This document shows positions 36,601 to 46,965 of a stretch of DNA of 64,000 bases, in pieces. The notes under the pieces were generated by a model, which ran no database searches, was not told the origin of the DNA, and saw only the letters and a program-made list of their open reading frames with translations. Position numbers and translations under genes: made by a program. Each line of letters opens with the position of its first letter. Within the stretch, counting starts at the first letter, position 1. This DNA comes from Cristatella mucedo (lineage: Eukaryota; Bryozoa; Phylactolaemata; Cristatellidae): the NCBI GenBank assembly GCA_009760855.2, contig WPIO01000034.1, positions 1,813,001-1,877,000 of the forward strand. The letters run 5' to 3'.

Positions 36601-39600
36601 CGGATTGGCCCGCTGTACAGATACATTGCAGTGGTGTGCATTCGAGGAGCTGGAGATGGAACTACTGGCAGAGGGTGGAAACGAACGTCAGCTGTCGCAC
36701 ATGGCTACTCCAAGAGGACACCGAGCCTCCTGTATCAGAGCATGCCGATAAAAGGAATCTCTACTAGTTAAAGCTAGAAAGTCTGTCCGTCAGTCAAGCT
36801 GCAAGATGGCCTGTGGACTTGTAATGTAATGTAATGTATCTCCGTCAGTAACTCCACAAAGTCATAAAGACCATGTGGGTGTTACGCAGGAGAGTTTTGT
36901 ATAGCGCACTCACAGCCTAAGCGGCTTTCGGTACGCATTCGGTAGCCAACAGACTTCGTCTCACGCAACAAAGAGAAAGTGGGAAGCATAGCAGAGTTAG
37001 GAGAGCAGTTGAGGTAGTGAGTAGCATAGAAGTAGCAGTTCAGGACCGCATAAAAAGATGTGCCATAGTCGGCAGTTGGAGAGTAGATGTCGTTGCGCAA
37101 GAATTGTGGAAGCGAGTTCCACAGTCTAGGACCTGCAGAGCTAAAGCTTCTGTCGCCACTGTCTTTAAGCGGAGGAATGGGACAGCTAATTTATTGTCCA
37201 CACAGGACCTGAGGGCGCGAACAGGCTGAAACTGATGCAGCAGTTCGACTTGCTTTGCAGAGTCACAGTAGAATTGCAGGTCTATTAGATCTATTGCACT
37301 GTCACTCCAGGAAGTACTGGTCGTGATCTTGCTGCCTGACCAAAGTGGGTGATGAATGTGGTTGACCGAATTTTTCGATTTAATTAATAGGGATGACTCA
37401 GAGAAATGAGTCAGTCCACAGGCAGTTAGCCCTTGTGCGAAATATAGGCTGGTGAGCTGCCTGACTGATTGATCAGCTCACCAGCTGATCAGCTCATCAG
37501 ATCAGCTCATCAGATCATCAGATCAGCTCACCAGATCAGCTCATCAGCTCACCAGCTGTCACTTTCTAACTTTTGGGCAGTGCCTAGGGATTCAGTTCTT
37601 TTATCAACACTAACGAACAATCAGTTGCATCTGCTTTCTTATTGAGTGCCAGCAAAGTCAGGGCTATTTGATCGGAGTAGATCTTTCATGCATCCCCACC
37701 ACCCCCTCCCCCTCCCAGGTACCTAGACACTCAGCTGTAGCTGCAGCTGACTGGTGGGTGGGGCAGGAGAGGCTCCTGCTCGTATGCAGCTGCCCCCTGG
37801 CACCTCTGCAGATTGCTGCAGCTACGAGTTCGTGCTCAGCAGATCACTGGTACCCTGGGTGAGCACCCTGCAATAATGCCACCCTCCCTAGTGTCTACTG
37901 GATTAGACCGAACCATGCAGGCTACATAGTAGGGAGGCTACTAGCTTGTTCACTATTGATCCATTGCATTACAACACTTAAACAGCTGAATTCCCAAACT
38001 AGTGAGCAGTCGAGAAGAGACTTTATTAAATGCTGCTTACAGGTTTTTAAATGCCCAGGTCCCAAACAATCGGTCTCTGCTTTGGTTAAATGTCCGGTTC
38101 GTGTGCTTGTGTCTGGTTGGTTAGCTCTTAGGCTGTCTGTCTCTGTAATGTATCTCTGTCTGCATCTCCAGAAAGCCACGGAGACTAGGTATGTGTTGCT
38201 CAGGAGAGTGTTGCCTAGCACACTCACAGCCTACACGGCTTTCGGTACACATTCGGTAGCCAACAGACTTCATTGCACACAACAATGAGAAACTGAGAAA
38301 CATAGCTGAGTCAGCAGAGCAGTTGAGGAAATGAGTAGCCCGATAGTAGCAGTTCAGGACCGCTGGATAAGATTTCCCACAGTCGGCAGCAGGAGTGTAA
38401 ATGTCGTTGCTTAAGAATTATGGAAGTGAGCTCCGCAGCTCCACAGGACCTGCACAGTATAAGCTTATGTTGTCCATAGTTTTCGACCGTAGAAACAGAG
38501 CATGTGGTATATTGTGCATAGATGACCTGGAGGCACGAGGAGGCATCAGTTCAGCTAGGCATGAAGGAGCCAAGCCATGGCATGCCTCGTGTGTCACCGT
38601 AAGAGCTTTACTCAGTGTCTTTAGATCAACCTGAGGCTATCGGAGCAAAGGAGACACATGGCTGTACCTCTGGGATGTATTAGCTAGCCTTTTAGCCATA
38701 TTCATCGCCAGCTGCAGTGGCCTAATTAATGGCTATTTTCGGTAGCCCAGCCAAAATGGTATTGCAATAATCTAGCCTACACAGAACCTGAGAGCTAGTT
38801 GAATTGTGGGAAAGCCACAGAGATCAACGGTCCTTAATCTTTGATAGGCATTGGACGTGATGGCAAGCTGTGGAAGTGTTCTTAACGAAACTTTCAAAAT
38901 GTTGGCAGTTTGCAAAGACGGCATGGAAATTTGGAGCTTATGGAAAGGTTCGAAAAAGAGCATCACGAACTAGCAGACAAAATCGTCTCTGCAAGCTGTG
39001 TCATAACATTACAAATGGTGTGTTTATTGCACCCGTATCTGCAACTTTTCTCTCCGTGGGAGCACTTAGCTAGCCTTAATTATTAGTATTTTATTATTTT
39101 TCTCATTTATTTCTCTTTAGCAATCAGTAACAACCAGTTGCACATTCGGTTGCTTCTGATTCAGTTCTTACTTACAAAAATCGTTTACTATATTTTGTAT
39201 TACTGATGGCTAATCGATATTAGGTCAGATAGTGAGGTTAGTGGCAACTGTTATTAGTGTGGTACTTGCCAGCTCTCATCTTTTATAAGATAACCATTTT
39301 TCATGTAACTCATGACATTTTAGCCAAACCAGACGATTTTTTCAGAGCAGGACTCTTTCTTTACCAGCCAGTAGCATAGTGCTTTCCTGTTGTGTGTGGG
39401 GGGTTGTTCCTTGAAGGGGGTATGCTCTTAAATCCCTGTCAAGGGACGTGACTTCAGCATCTTGCTGTCTGTAAAACGCCGGAACCTTTGTACTGGTAAG
39501 CAGGACATCGGATGTTCAAAATGTCAGCTGTCAATGTCAGCTCCTATCGAAGGGGCAGCTCTGAGCACGCAGGATTGTAAGGACAGTCGGCTGCATTTGA

Positions 39601-41241
39601 TGAGGAGGAGTTGTGGGCCCTGGCTCTGTTAGTTGTGTTATTGCTGACCGACAGATTTGTAATCTTGCAGCAGGCTTCTTGGCAGGAAGCACACAGATTC
39701 ACTGTGAGCTAATGTCCTTTGAAAATTGATTACTCTTAAAGCATGCCTTTTTGTGTCTGCTACGCTGCACGTTAAGCATAGATATATTTCCTGGTGATGC
39801 GGAAAAGAGCCCCTGCTGAGCTAGACCCAGCATTGGCTTGAATTTGGCAACGAAACACGCACCAGGTAACGTAAGATCTGTACGTATGACTGGGTAGCTG
39901 AGTGAGCAATAATAGCCCAGCTCGTGTTGTGCAGCTGCATGCGACCACGCAGCGGCCACCTTTAAAGAAGGTGCTGCCTGAGCTACTGATGCACATTTGC
40001 AGTGGGCTTTTTCTTGGTCAGAAAAGCTGCAGTGGCAGCAGCAGCTGCAGCTACTTAAACTTCTCTTTGACCAGCCCCATCATGCCCTGAGCAATAGCAT
40101 CAGGAGCAACAGCTATGTACTCGAGGCCGAGCCAGGCGGCCTACAGATCGAATCCTTTCTGCCACACTAAGCATCGCTTCTGATCTGTGATCGGTCGGCA
40201 TTGCAACAACTGCGCTCTGCTGTGGCGACCCGTAATCACTAACTGGTGGATGACTCGGTGCCTGGCAACCGGCATCATTTTGTGTAGGCTTCCTGGGGTG
40301 AGGGGCTACTTGTATCCTTCGTCCAAGTCAGGCATGCTGCTTGCCTGCAGGTGCACTACTCTTTTATTTATGCCATTTGTGGAGCTTTTTTTTATTCTCA
40401 CTTCCCAGATGCTTGTCTGTATTACGTTATTTATTTCGAATTATTTATTATACATTATGTATCATGTCATCATGTTACATTCTTTTCATGAGCAAATGCC
40501 ATTGCAATTATTTGACACATTATGTTGCCGTGTTTTTTTAATGTTGTTTTATATCTGCTCGTGACAGCTGCTTTCCGGATGGTAATGCGACTGCCGACAT
40601 GCACTGCACTGGCGATGCAGCCGACATCGTCGAGGGCAGGAAGAGTTTCCCCAGCGGTCACGCGGCCTGGAGCTTTGCTGCGTAGGTGCTCGCGCACCCT
40701 GCATCAGCTGGCTGCAATGGCCTTGAACTTTCAGCCACCGAGTGGAAGTGGAGGTGGCAAAAGTTACGCCATGCCGCGCCTCCTTTGCCGCCGCCGCCCC
40801 GTGCAGTTGCTTGCTCTCTGGCTTTGTGTTTATTTATTTACTTATTGCTTTACCCTTAGGCTCGGCTTTGCAGCCTGGTACATAAGCGGCAAGCTGCACA
40901 CGTTCGGCACCAGCGGAGCTGGCTCCGGTTGGCGGCTTGTCTGCTCGCTGACACCTCTGCTCGGCGCAGCGGCCATTGCACTTTCGAGGACCTGCGACTA
41001 CCATCATCACTGGCAGGACGTCGCGACCGGTTCGGCGCTCGGGCTGCTGACGTCATACGTCTGCTACCGGCGCTACTATCCGGCGCTGGACCACCATCAC
41101 TGCGATCGGCCGCTGGTCATCATCGGCGCGTCGTCCGCCCGCGGCCGAAGCCACAACGACTGCTGCCACTGCCACGCAGCAGCTGCTGCAGAGGGCACCT
41201 GTGGCTGGTGCCACGAGCCGACGATAGTCAAGGTCGTTTAG
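33187..41241 (+). CDS. PLPP4/5: PLPP4/5-type phospholipid phosphatase (PAP2 family), whole gene
   Basis: Integral membrane phosphatase of the type 2 phosphatidic acid phosphatase family, which dephosphorylates phosphatidate and related lipid phosphates. Exons 33187-33632, 40568-40681 and 40860-41241 join in phase to 942 nt (313 aa), close to vertebrate PLPP4/5 plus an extended tail. Near the N-terminus it has [14 protein letters not shown], typical of PLPP4/5. Catalytic motifs are complete: K136xxxxxxR143P144 ([11 protein letters not shown]), PSGH at 177-180 and S229R230..H236..D240 ([12 protein letters not shown]). [20 protein letters not shown] matches the family loop. The tail (about 260-313) is His/Cys-rich. 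The start is the first ATG in frame with the conserved region; Ala-rich residues precede the homology. Intron 1 (about 6.9 kb) is full of LINE-B copies. Confidence 0.9.
34200..34542 (+). mobile_element. LINE-B C-terminus, sense copy
   Basis: Contains the reading [20 protein letters not shown], the decayed C-terminal signature also seen at 37100 and 42870 in reverse, and ends with TGATGTGATGTAATGTA, the (TTACA)-like tail. In intron 1 of the phosphatase gene. Confidence 0.7.
34543..34885. repeat. Inverted pair of LINE-B 3' ends (large imperfect palindrome)
   Basis: 34543-34720 reads as the LINE-B 3' UTR in reverse (GTAACTCCACAAAGTCATAA.. GAGAGTTTTGTATAG.. CGCATTCGGTAGCC). 34755-34885 reads the same sequence forward (GCTACCGAATGCATACC.. 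CTATACAAAACTCTC.. GACTTTGTGGAGTTAC). Arms are imperfect but align over more than 100 bp, so a transcript of intron 1 could fold here. Confidence 0.8.
35220..35545 (+). mobile_element. LINE-A 3' end
   Basis: AAACACACCTATTTAGGACA, CATGCTGCCACTAACCACAT, then the hairpin AAGCGCCTATAGAGAGATTA and a (TTA)n tail at 35516-35537. In phosphatase intron 1. Confidence 0.85.
35550..36815. other. Phosphatase intron 1, nothing recognised
   Basis: No exon or repeat family recognised. Confidence 0.35.
36822..37290 (-). mobile_element. LINE-B 3' end
   Basis: Begins at its tail TAATGTAATGTAATGTA, then the 3' UTR (CTCCACAAAGTCATAAAGAC, CATTCGGTAGCCAACAGACT). On the minus strand it reads into a C-terminal coding remnant ([13 protein letters not shown]-type at about 37100-37160). 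Confidence 0.75.
37465..37560. repeat. Short tandem repeat of ATCAGCTC-type units
   Basis: Irregular tandem copies of GATCAGCTCATCA and GATCAGCTCACCA. TGATCA is palindromic, so the block is partly self-complementary. Confidence 0.85.
38140..38950 (-). mobile_element. LINE-B 3' portion
   Basis: 3' UTR (AGAAAGCCACGGAGACTAGG, CTTTCGGTACACATTCGGTA), then on the minus strand a decayed RT C-terminus running to about 38950. It is the longest LINE-B copy in intron 1 of the phosphatase gene. Confidence 0.7.
38955..40565. other. Phosphatase intron 1, nothing recognised
   Basis: No extra exon was found up to the exon 2 acceptor. It is AT-rich near 40380-40560. Confidence 0.4.
40568..40681 (+). CDS. 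PLPP4/5: PLPP4/5-like exon 2
   Basis: After a CTCGTGACAG acceptor it encodes [20 protein letters not shown] and the second catalytic motif ([14 protein letters not shown]), ending before GTAGGT at 40682. It has 114 nt. The exon is too short to be obvious from open frames alone but matches the family residue by residue. Confidence 0.9.
40860..41241 (+). CDS. PLPP4/5: PLPP4/5-like exon 3
   Basis: Follows a 178-nt intron with a CTTTACCCTTAG acceptor. Encodes [36 protein letters not shown] and [12 protein letters not shown], with the third catalytic motif. It then runs into an unusual His/Cys-rich tail containing DCCHCH and CGWCH, before a TAG at 41239-41241. Confidence 0.9.
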
Positions 41242-41259
41242 CGCGACTGCCAGGGGAAA

Positions 41260-41520
41260 ATGGCGGGCTTCTTGAAGCGCAAAGCTCCTGCACCGATCAA
41301 AGTCAAAGAGAAGCTGGAACTCTTTCGGGCAGCAACACAAGCACACGTGAAGAGTGAAATGCAGGCTGACGTCCGAATGCCATGGCAACTCGAGTGGGGG
41401 GAGGAGGCTGTACGTCTTAGCAGTACGCGAAGCACTGGCACACAGTTGCTCTCGTTTAAGATGGCTGTCAACTTGAAACAGCAGATATTGCGGACGGCTC
41501 AGCTCCATCGCCTAGGCTAG
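41260..41520 (+). other. 86-codon open frame in the phosphatase 3' region
   Basis: ATG 18 nt after the phosphatase stop, opening MAGFLKRKAPAPIKVKEKLE; basic and hydrophilic, ending at TAG 41518-41520. No family recognised. It is probably 3' UTR of the phosphatase mRNA. It lies between two convergent genes, which makes a separate gene unlikely. Confidence 0.25.
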
Positions 41521-41597
41521 GACGGCGCAAGCTCGTCTATTGTCGACCTTCTTGCCTTTTTGTTTCTTTTTTGTCTCAATTTTTCTAAGCACAAAAC

Positions 41598-41983
41598 TTA
41601 GTCGTAGGTGAGCGAAATGTCGAGGCGCTCGAGCATGGCAGCATCGACTTCCGCCCACCTCTTCCGGATGTCCTGCTGCGTGGCGCTCGCGGCCCTGTTG
41701 GACCGGTCGAGAGCCAGCGCGAAGAGCAGCTCGAGCTGCTGGCGCGACAGCCGCGCCCGCTTCCGGTCGCGTATAAACATGGCCGAGTTGTGGTCGACCG
41801 TGCAGTTGAGGCGAGTCTCGTCGAGAGGCACGCCGAGGAAGCGGACGAGTGCCTCTAGCTCGGCGCGCAGGTCCCTCTTGAGGCCGTTGTAGCTGACCAC
41901 GTGCACAGGCTTCTGGTACCTGTTTATCCAGTACTCGTGGAACTCAATCCACACGATCAGGCGTGTCAGCCACAGATCCCACT
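41598..41983 (-). CDS. WSCD: WSCD-like last exon
   Basis: Acceptor ACTGCTGCAG before 41983. Starts WDLWLTRLIVWIEFHEYW and ends MLERLDISLTYD, stop at 41600-41598. LEALVRFLGVPLDETRLNCT matches the family segment MVAFLNVSVSEERLLCV. It converges with the phosphatase gene, with 356 nt between the two stops. Confidence 0.8.
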
Positions 41984-44560
41984 CTGCAGCAGTAAGAGCC
42001 CCGTATGCGATTGCAGCTCTGCTCAGGTCACCACTTGCTGCTCGCATCGGCTGAAGCCCTCGGCAGCTCAAGCCAATGAGCAGCTCCACGTTTTTGGGTA
42101 CTGCTGAGTACGTGTTTCGCACGTGCCGAACAGGAAGTAGCCTATGCAGTCATTGCCTAAGCATCGTCTGACGGCAAAGCTTGAGAGCTAAAGGTGGACC
42201 GATTGGGTCGTGCGCAAACTGGATGGGAATTTCTGGTCCAGCGAGGTGCATTAAACATCTATGCTATTCAAATCTAGCGCAGTTGTTTGCACATGGCCGT
42301 GCCCTCCTGTTCTTGTTCTGCTTTACCCGAAGTGCATGCTCGCTCGATCACTCCCGATACCTAGTCGCATGACTAGCAGATCAGCTGCAGCCAATAGCTG
42401 TACGTTAGGCAATGCCGGTTCGTGCTTCGAGTTCAGGCTATCAGACTTGCATGCATGCGTGGGCAAGGTAACTGGCGTTGGCAACTACATTCGTGATGTG
42501 AGCCCCAGAGGCAATGGCCGAACTGAGATATGTAGTAATGCTAGTAATGCATCGACGTGTTGGTATCTTCACCTGCGAGTAGACAAAGCCAATCCTGTAT
42601 TGCCAGCTGCAAAGGGAAATGATTGCTTCTATGCGTTTTCACCCAGCGCCTACAAAAATGAGGCTGTTGAATAAGCTAACGTGCACTGTTTTTTTACAAT
42701 CGAGGAGATAAGTAGCATTAAAACAGCAGAGCAGGAGGCTGTGCCACAGCCGAAGCAGTGGAAGAGAACGTAAAGTTGCATAAGATGGCAAGGAAGTGAG
42801 GTTCACCGGACACGTAGAGCAAAGTTTTACATTTTCATCGGTTTCGAAGTGAAAGAATGGAACAGCTAAGTTATCGTCCGGAGGGGGCGCAAGGGCACGA
42901 ATGTGGCTCGGCAATGGAGGGCCTTGATGGAAATACCCGACCCATAATTTTCATATATTATATATTTATATTTATTATATATATATATATTTATTATATA
43001 TTTATATTATATTTCATAATCCAGTATATTTTAATGAGTTCTGCTCTTCTGAAGCACCTTCTTATCGTGACTGAGTTCTCTCGTTTGGCACGTAACACAA
43101 GACGTAAACGGAAGAAAGTGCAGCTGATTAGGGATAGCAGCTTTAGGAGGCACCATTTCAGCAGACGGGACACACAAAGCCGATTGCATCTCATGAGCGT
43201 CAGGCCTGTTTCAAATGCTATAGAGTAGGTTTTAAAAGAAAAATGCTTTGGCAGCGATTCTGTAATCGGGAGGCTCGCCACGAGAAAGCCGCGATCTGCG
43301 TTGGAGACAAGCACTGACGCTATGAAGGCGGCGAACTACCAAGCTTCTGCTTCTGTAGCTCCCCATTTACCGTACCTTATCGAAAAAAATCTTGTCTTCT
43401 AAAACCAGACCCTATAGCTCTTTTGGCGCCATCTTAAAAATTCGCTCATCGCAAGTTGGATACCCGGAATTTTTTTTATAAATGCATGACCCGGAAGCTT
43501 CTTTAGAGCCCATCTAAAAAAAGACAAGCTTTGGGATTTGAGGCAACTGGAGAGCCCCCCCCCCCCCGAAAGTCTATACTCACTCCAAGTTGTCGAGCCA
43601 TCGGGATTAAAGAAAAATGACGGGTCTGCATATCCGGTCTTGTTTCCACCGTAGAGACGATTGAACTCAGCGAATAAGCCGTTGAGTGGGTGCCGAATTA
43701 TAATGATAGCTCTCTCAAATGGATTCGTTCCATCATGCCTATAGAGCGACACATCGTAGCGATGGGTCTTCACAGCAACAACCGTGCTATCGGACCTTGA
43801 GCTGAACTCGGCAATTCGGTCGTTGCCAATGCTGTTGTACGTGTCGCCGGTCTTTATACCTGAGGGCGAAATCGAAAGTGAAGGTGAGTGTTATCCTGGA
43901 GCATTCTCGAAGCTTCAGGATAACACTCCTCCAAATGCACATTTTCAGTCTTACCGTTGCGACGTCCCCTAACTTGACCACATTTAAAAAGAAATAAGAA
44001 AAATACCTATTTATGACAGCATTTAGTGGGTCCCTGTGATTTGTCCTTTTAATGTCCTTAAGCGTGGTGACACTGTTGTATGCTACCACTAACCACACTT
44101 GCATGCTGACCCTGTGCATGTCACCACTAACCATGTTATTAATGTTGTTTATCACACATGATACCACACACAGTTCGATCGTGTCTCCTTTGTCCTCTTT
44201 TCGTGTCCTCTTTTCGATCGTGTCTCTTTCCGCTAATGTAAAGCGCCTAGAAAGAGATTGAGTTCTCTGGGGTTGCTTTATCAAGTGTATTATTACTATT
44301 ATTATTAACAACTAGAACCTGGCATAGGTCCTTTGGTCATTGCTGTCCCGATATAAAAGAATTAGCAGTAACTCACCTAAGAAAATCCGGTGCAGAATAA
44401 AATTAACCAACTGCGTTTCGCAAGTGTGAGGTCTAGCACCAACTTCAGGATTGACAATTCCAGCCAGCAAATCTTTAAACTCCAGCGCTGGTACGTTCAG
44501 GAAGAATGTCCGGCCATTTTGCAAAGATCCAACAATAACTGCAGCTCTGTCCGTGCTCAT
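41598..44560 (-). CDS. WSCD: WSCD-like sulfotransferase domain protein, whole gene
   Basis: Exons 44560-44377, 43859-43584 and 41983-41598 on the minus strand join in phase to 846 nt (281 aa). It matches the C-terminal sulfotransferase domain of WSC domain-containing proteins (WSCD1 is a Golgi sialate O-sulfotransferase), in order: IKTGDTYN, STVVAVKTHRYD, ERAIIIIRHPLNGLFAEFNR, WLTRLIVWIEFHEYWINRYQ, VHVVSYNGLKRDLRAELEAL. No WSC domain or membrane anchor is included, so a 5' part may lie upstream. An alternative acceptor at 44539 would join a further exon near 44597-44645 (GLTAFDVVIHGS). Both PAPS-binding motifs are altered: PGSGNTW is PHTCETQ, and the 3'-phosphate loop Ser is Gly (RHPLNGL for RNPYKSL). 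Confidence 0.75.
42590..42910 (-). mobile_element. LINE-B fragment next to a SINE-B tail, in WSCD-like intron
   Basis: On the minus strand 42910-42690 reads VRALAPPPDDNLAVPFFHFE-type LINE-B C-terminus. At 42650-42680 a SINE-B tail on the plus strand (AATGAGGCTGTTGAATAAGC) abuts it. Confidence 0.55.
42950..43015. repeat. AT-rich repeat
   Basis: TATATTTATATTTATTATATATATATATA units within the WSCD-like intron. Confidence 0.85.
43584..43859 (-). CDS. WSCD: WSCD-like exon: KTH and 3'-PSB region
   Basis: Acceptor CCTCAG before 43859, donor A|GTGAGT after 43584. Encodes IKTGDTYNSIGNDRIAEFSS, VVAVKTHRYD, IIIIRHPLNGLFAEFNRLYG and ends TGYADPSFFFNPDGSTTW. This is the strongest family match of the gene. 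Confidence 0.8.
43885..43927. repeat. Inverted repeat in WSCD-like intron
   Basis: GAGTGTTATCCTGGAGC and AGCTTCAGGATAACACTC form a near-perfect stem of about 16 bp around ATTCTCGA, just upstream of the exon acceptor at 43860 and next to the LINE-A copy. Confidence 0.8.
43965..44310 (+). mobile_element. LINE-A 3' end in WSCD-like intron
   Basis: CCCCTAACTTGACCACATTT, 3' UTR CATGCTACCACTAACCACAC? type sequence in a diverged form, hairpin AAGCGCCTAGAAAGAGATTG with GGTTGCTTTATC, then TTATTACTATTATTATTA. It is opposite in orientation to the host gene. Confidence 0.85.
44377..44560 (-). CDS. WSCD: WSCD-like exon with degenerate 5'-PSB loop
   Basis: Opens at ATG 44560 (a TAA lies two codons upstream) or, if internal, at 44538 after GAGCTGCAG. 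The final residues RPHTCETQLVNFILHRIFLG sit where the family has FPGSGNTWVRHLIE, just before the TG-type turn. Donor G|GTGAGT at 44376. The start choice is uncertain. Confidence 0.55.
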
Positions 44561-44717
44561 AATTTAGACACAAAAATAAAGCAGACATGCATGTACCTGA
44601 TCCGTGGATGACCACATCAAATGCTGTTAATCCGCAGGAGATGACCTCCAGTGTTTCATTTAGAAGAAAGTGTTATCAGCTGACCGCCTCGAACGGTGCA
44701 ATAGGAATGGCGATTCT

Positions 44718-44809
44718 CAGCTTATCTTTCGCTAAATCCGTCAGCTTATCTTTCCCTAAATCCGTCAGCTTATCTCAGCTTATCTTTCGCTAAATCCTTC
44801 AGCTTATCT
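44718..44809. repeat. 24-bp tandem repeat
   Basis: Four to five copies of a unit starting CAGCTTATCTTTCGCTAAAT, with starts at 44718, 44742, 44766, 44776 and 44800; one copy is cut to 10 bp. Confidence 0.9.
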
Positions 44810-44814
44810 CGCCC

Positions 44815-45710
44815 AGTTCTGTCTCTTAGTCCTCATCTCTGTGCGTGTGGTACTCGTATTTAAAAAAAGATAATAGAGAGCCTAAATATCAAGACTTTTG
44901 CGTACAATTTTGCAGGAATATTTAGTAACTCATACGAGCTGGTTTACACGACAGCTCGGCAGATGCCACCGCTTGAATGCACCTGAATTTGCTGCATTCA
45001 GCATCTACTGTACGCGCAAGCTGTACGAATGCACTAACCGGTCAGCTGGGCGAGAAGGAGTCGCATCCACGTGTTGCCGCTGCCTTGGAATGATGCAAGT
45101 GCCGTGACAGGGTACAAGCCTTTGGGGGCATACTCTGGAGCTGCTAGCTGACTGCATACGTCGTCACCTACAGCTAAAGAGAACGGCAGAAGGCGCTAAA
45201 CGAGCACGTAGGTGACTCTCGTAAAACTCCCAAACGTGTTACTTTTTGTATCACAAGTGGCAGTGAAAGGAATTGAACGCACAGCAAACTGAGCGTACAA
45301 TCACATCGGCACGGACCAGAGATCTAGAAAAATCACTCGAGTGACATGACACTTTGCACATGAATAGTTGAAGAAAGGCTGAAATCCGGCGATCGAGCCC
45401 GGATAGACGAAATGATTTCGTCGTAGACGAGCAGTTCGACGCCGCACTGAGAACCAACGAACTGCCTTGCCAGAGGTCTAGAGCATAATCGCCTGACTTA
45501 TTACACGACTTTGGCTTTTATGCCATCTAAGAGTAGATTAGCAGTGCATGATTCACTGCATCTAAGCCACTGGGGGGGGGGGGCATACTAACCGGTAGCC
45601 CTGTTTGGAGTACTTGTGCATGCTTCCCTGAGCCTGATACCTGGCTTGTCATTTACTCTTGGCTTTTGCTTCTGCTGCAGGTAGTTTAAGAAATAATGGC
45701 TGATTTAGCA
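44815..45710. other. Intergenic, nothing recognised
   Basis: Upstream of the WSCD-like gene. A 68-codon minus frame at 45457-45251 is not assignable. Confidence 0.35.
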
Positions 45711-45714
45711 GTAG

Positions 45715-45875
45715 TTTTCTATAGTGACAGAAGAGCCCTTGCGGCTATCACCATCGCTTGGGGCGGCAATAAAGGACCGCCCACCCCAGGATTCGAATCA
45801 CGTCTCTCGGGGACCGAGATCGTGAAAAGCAACCGCCTTACCTTAGCGTGCCATCGTGGCTCTGGAAAGAAGCTC
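45715..45875 (-). mobile_element. SINE-B copy
   Basis: Minus strand: GATGGCACGCTAAGGTAAGG (A box), GATTCGAATCCTGG (B box), then TAGCCGCAAGGGCTCTTCTG. A poly-G run lies upstream at about 45573-45583. Confidence 0.75.
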
Positions 45876-45879
45876 GATA

Positions 45880-46480
45880 CTCTTAAGGGGCTATAGAAGA
45901 GAGCTATTACTATTTTGCGTATTTAGATTTCTTACGAAGCTATACGTATTCATCGTTATTTTTAATGTGAAATCAAAATAGACATGCATAGCAGAACATA
46001 CAATCAGATTTCTGAGGCACTTACATACCAAAAGGCTAGCGTAGTGCTAAAAATAAAAAGCACGACATCCGCGGCAATTCAGTACCAGCTCTTTAAAACT
46101 GGAGGCGTATAATAGCACTCACTCACTTGGATCGATGCTCGTCCGAACGGCCATTCGCTGCTGAGTAGGCTCGTAGTTTATTGTATTGGACTAAAATCCA
46201 CGGTCTATCTCAGCGCTGCTGTACGATAAAAGCCAAGTTACCTGTAGGTAGCAGGCCATACGATACTGCTGGGGATCGGGGGGGGGGGAGGGGGGGGGGG
46301 GCGTTGCCACTCAGCCAGGCCCGTTTTCTACACGCTCCTCAGGGAACGGTCAATTAGCCAAGGTTCACTGACGCCTAGTTGAGTCTAAAGGCAGTAAAAG
46401 CACTCGAGCAAAGAGAGCACGGACAGTCGGTAGCAACTGTCCAGTGAGTCGAGAGGAAGCAGCAGCTGCTGCTGTTCGAG
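45880..46480. other. Intergenic, nothing recognised
   Basis: Contains a G-rich run at 46277-46302. No gene seen. Confidence 0.35.
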
Positions 46481-46483
46481 ATT

Positions 46484-46655
46484 ACCGTGATGGCACACTA
46501 GGTAAGGTGGTTGCTTTCACGACCTCGGTCCCGAGGTCGTGGGTTCGATTCCTGCGGTGGGCGATTCTTTATCGCCACTGCAAGCGGTGGTGGTAGCCGT
46601 AAAGGCTCTTCTGTCGCTATACAAAAAAGGCTGTTTAATCAGCTAGGATTTATTT
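46484..46655 (+). mobile_element. SINE-B copy, best preserved
   Basis: CCGTGATGGCACACTAGGTA (A box), TGGGTTCGATTCCTGCGG (B box), GCCACTGCAAGCGGTGGTGG, CTCTTCTGTCGCTATACAAA and tail AGGCTGTTTAATCAGCTAGG. Used here as the reference copy of the family. Confidence 0.85.
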
Positions 46656-46794
46656 ACCTCTCTCGTTCCGGCCGTGTTTGCCAATCAAGTCCTGACACAA
46701 CGTAACGACGAAAAAGGAGGCTCCTTGTATCGGCCACGACGATATTATGTCCAGCATCCTGGGATGCCAAACGAAGCATCCAGATAAATATAAA

Positions 46795-46965
46795 CAAAAA
46801 ATAGTTTAACTTGTATAGAACCCTAAGATAACTTAGCCTCTACTCAGGCGCTTCACACCTGCCGCGGGGCTCGAGCTCACGACCTCAATCATTAAATGCA
46901 TTCGCCCTGACCTTGGTTCCAGGCAAGAGTCTTAACCGCTGGGCCAAACTAGCATGCAGCGCACA
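46795..46965 (-). mobile_element. SINE-A copy
   Basis: Minus strand: TTTGGCCCAGCGGTTAAGAC (A box), B box GAGCTCGAGCCCC, then the tail hairpin half reading AGTAGAGGCTAAGTTATCTT. Confidence 0.8.

Noticed and set aside
37465-37560. CRISPR-like repeat
   Set aside because: The units are short, irregular and without unique spacers, and the DNA is eukaryotic.
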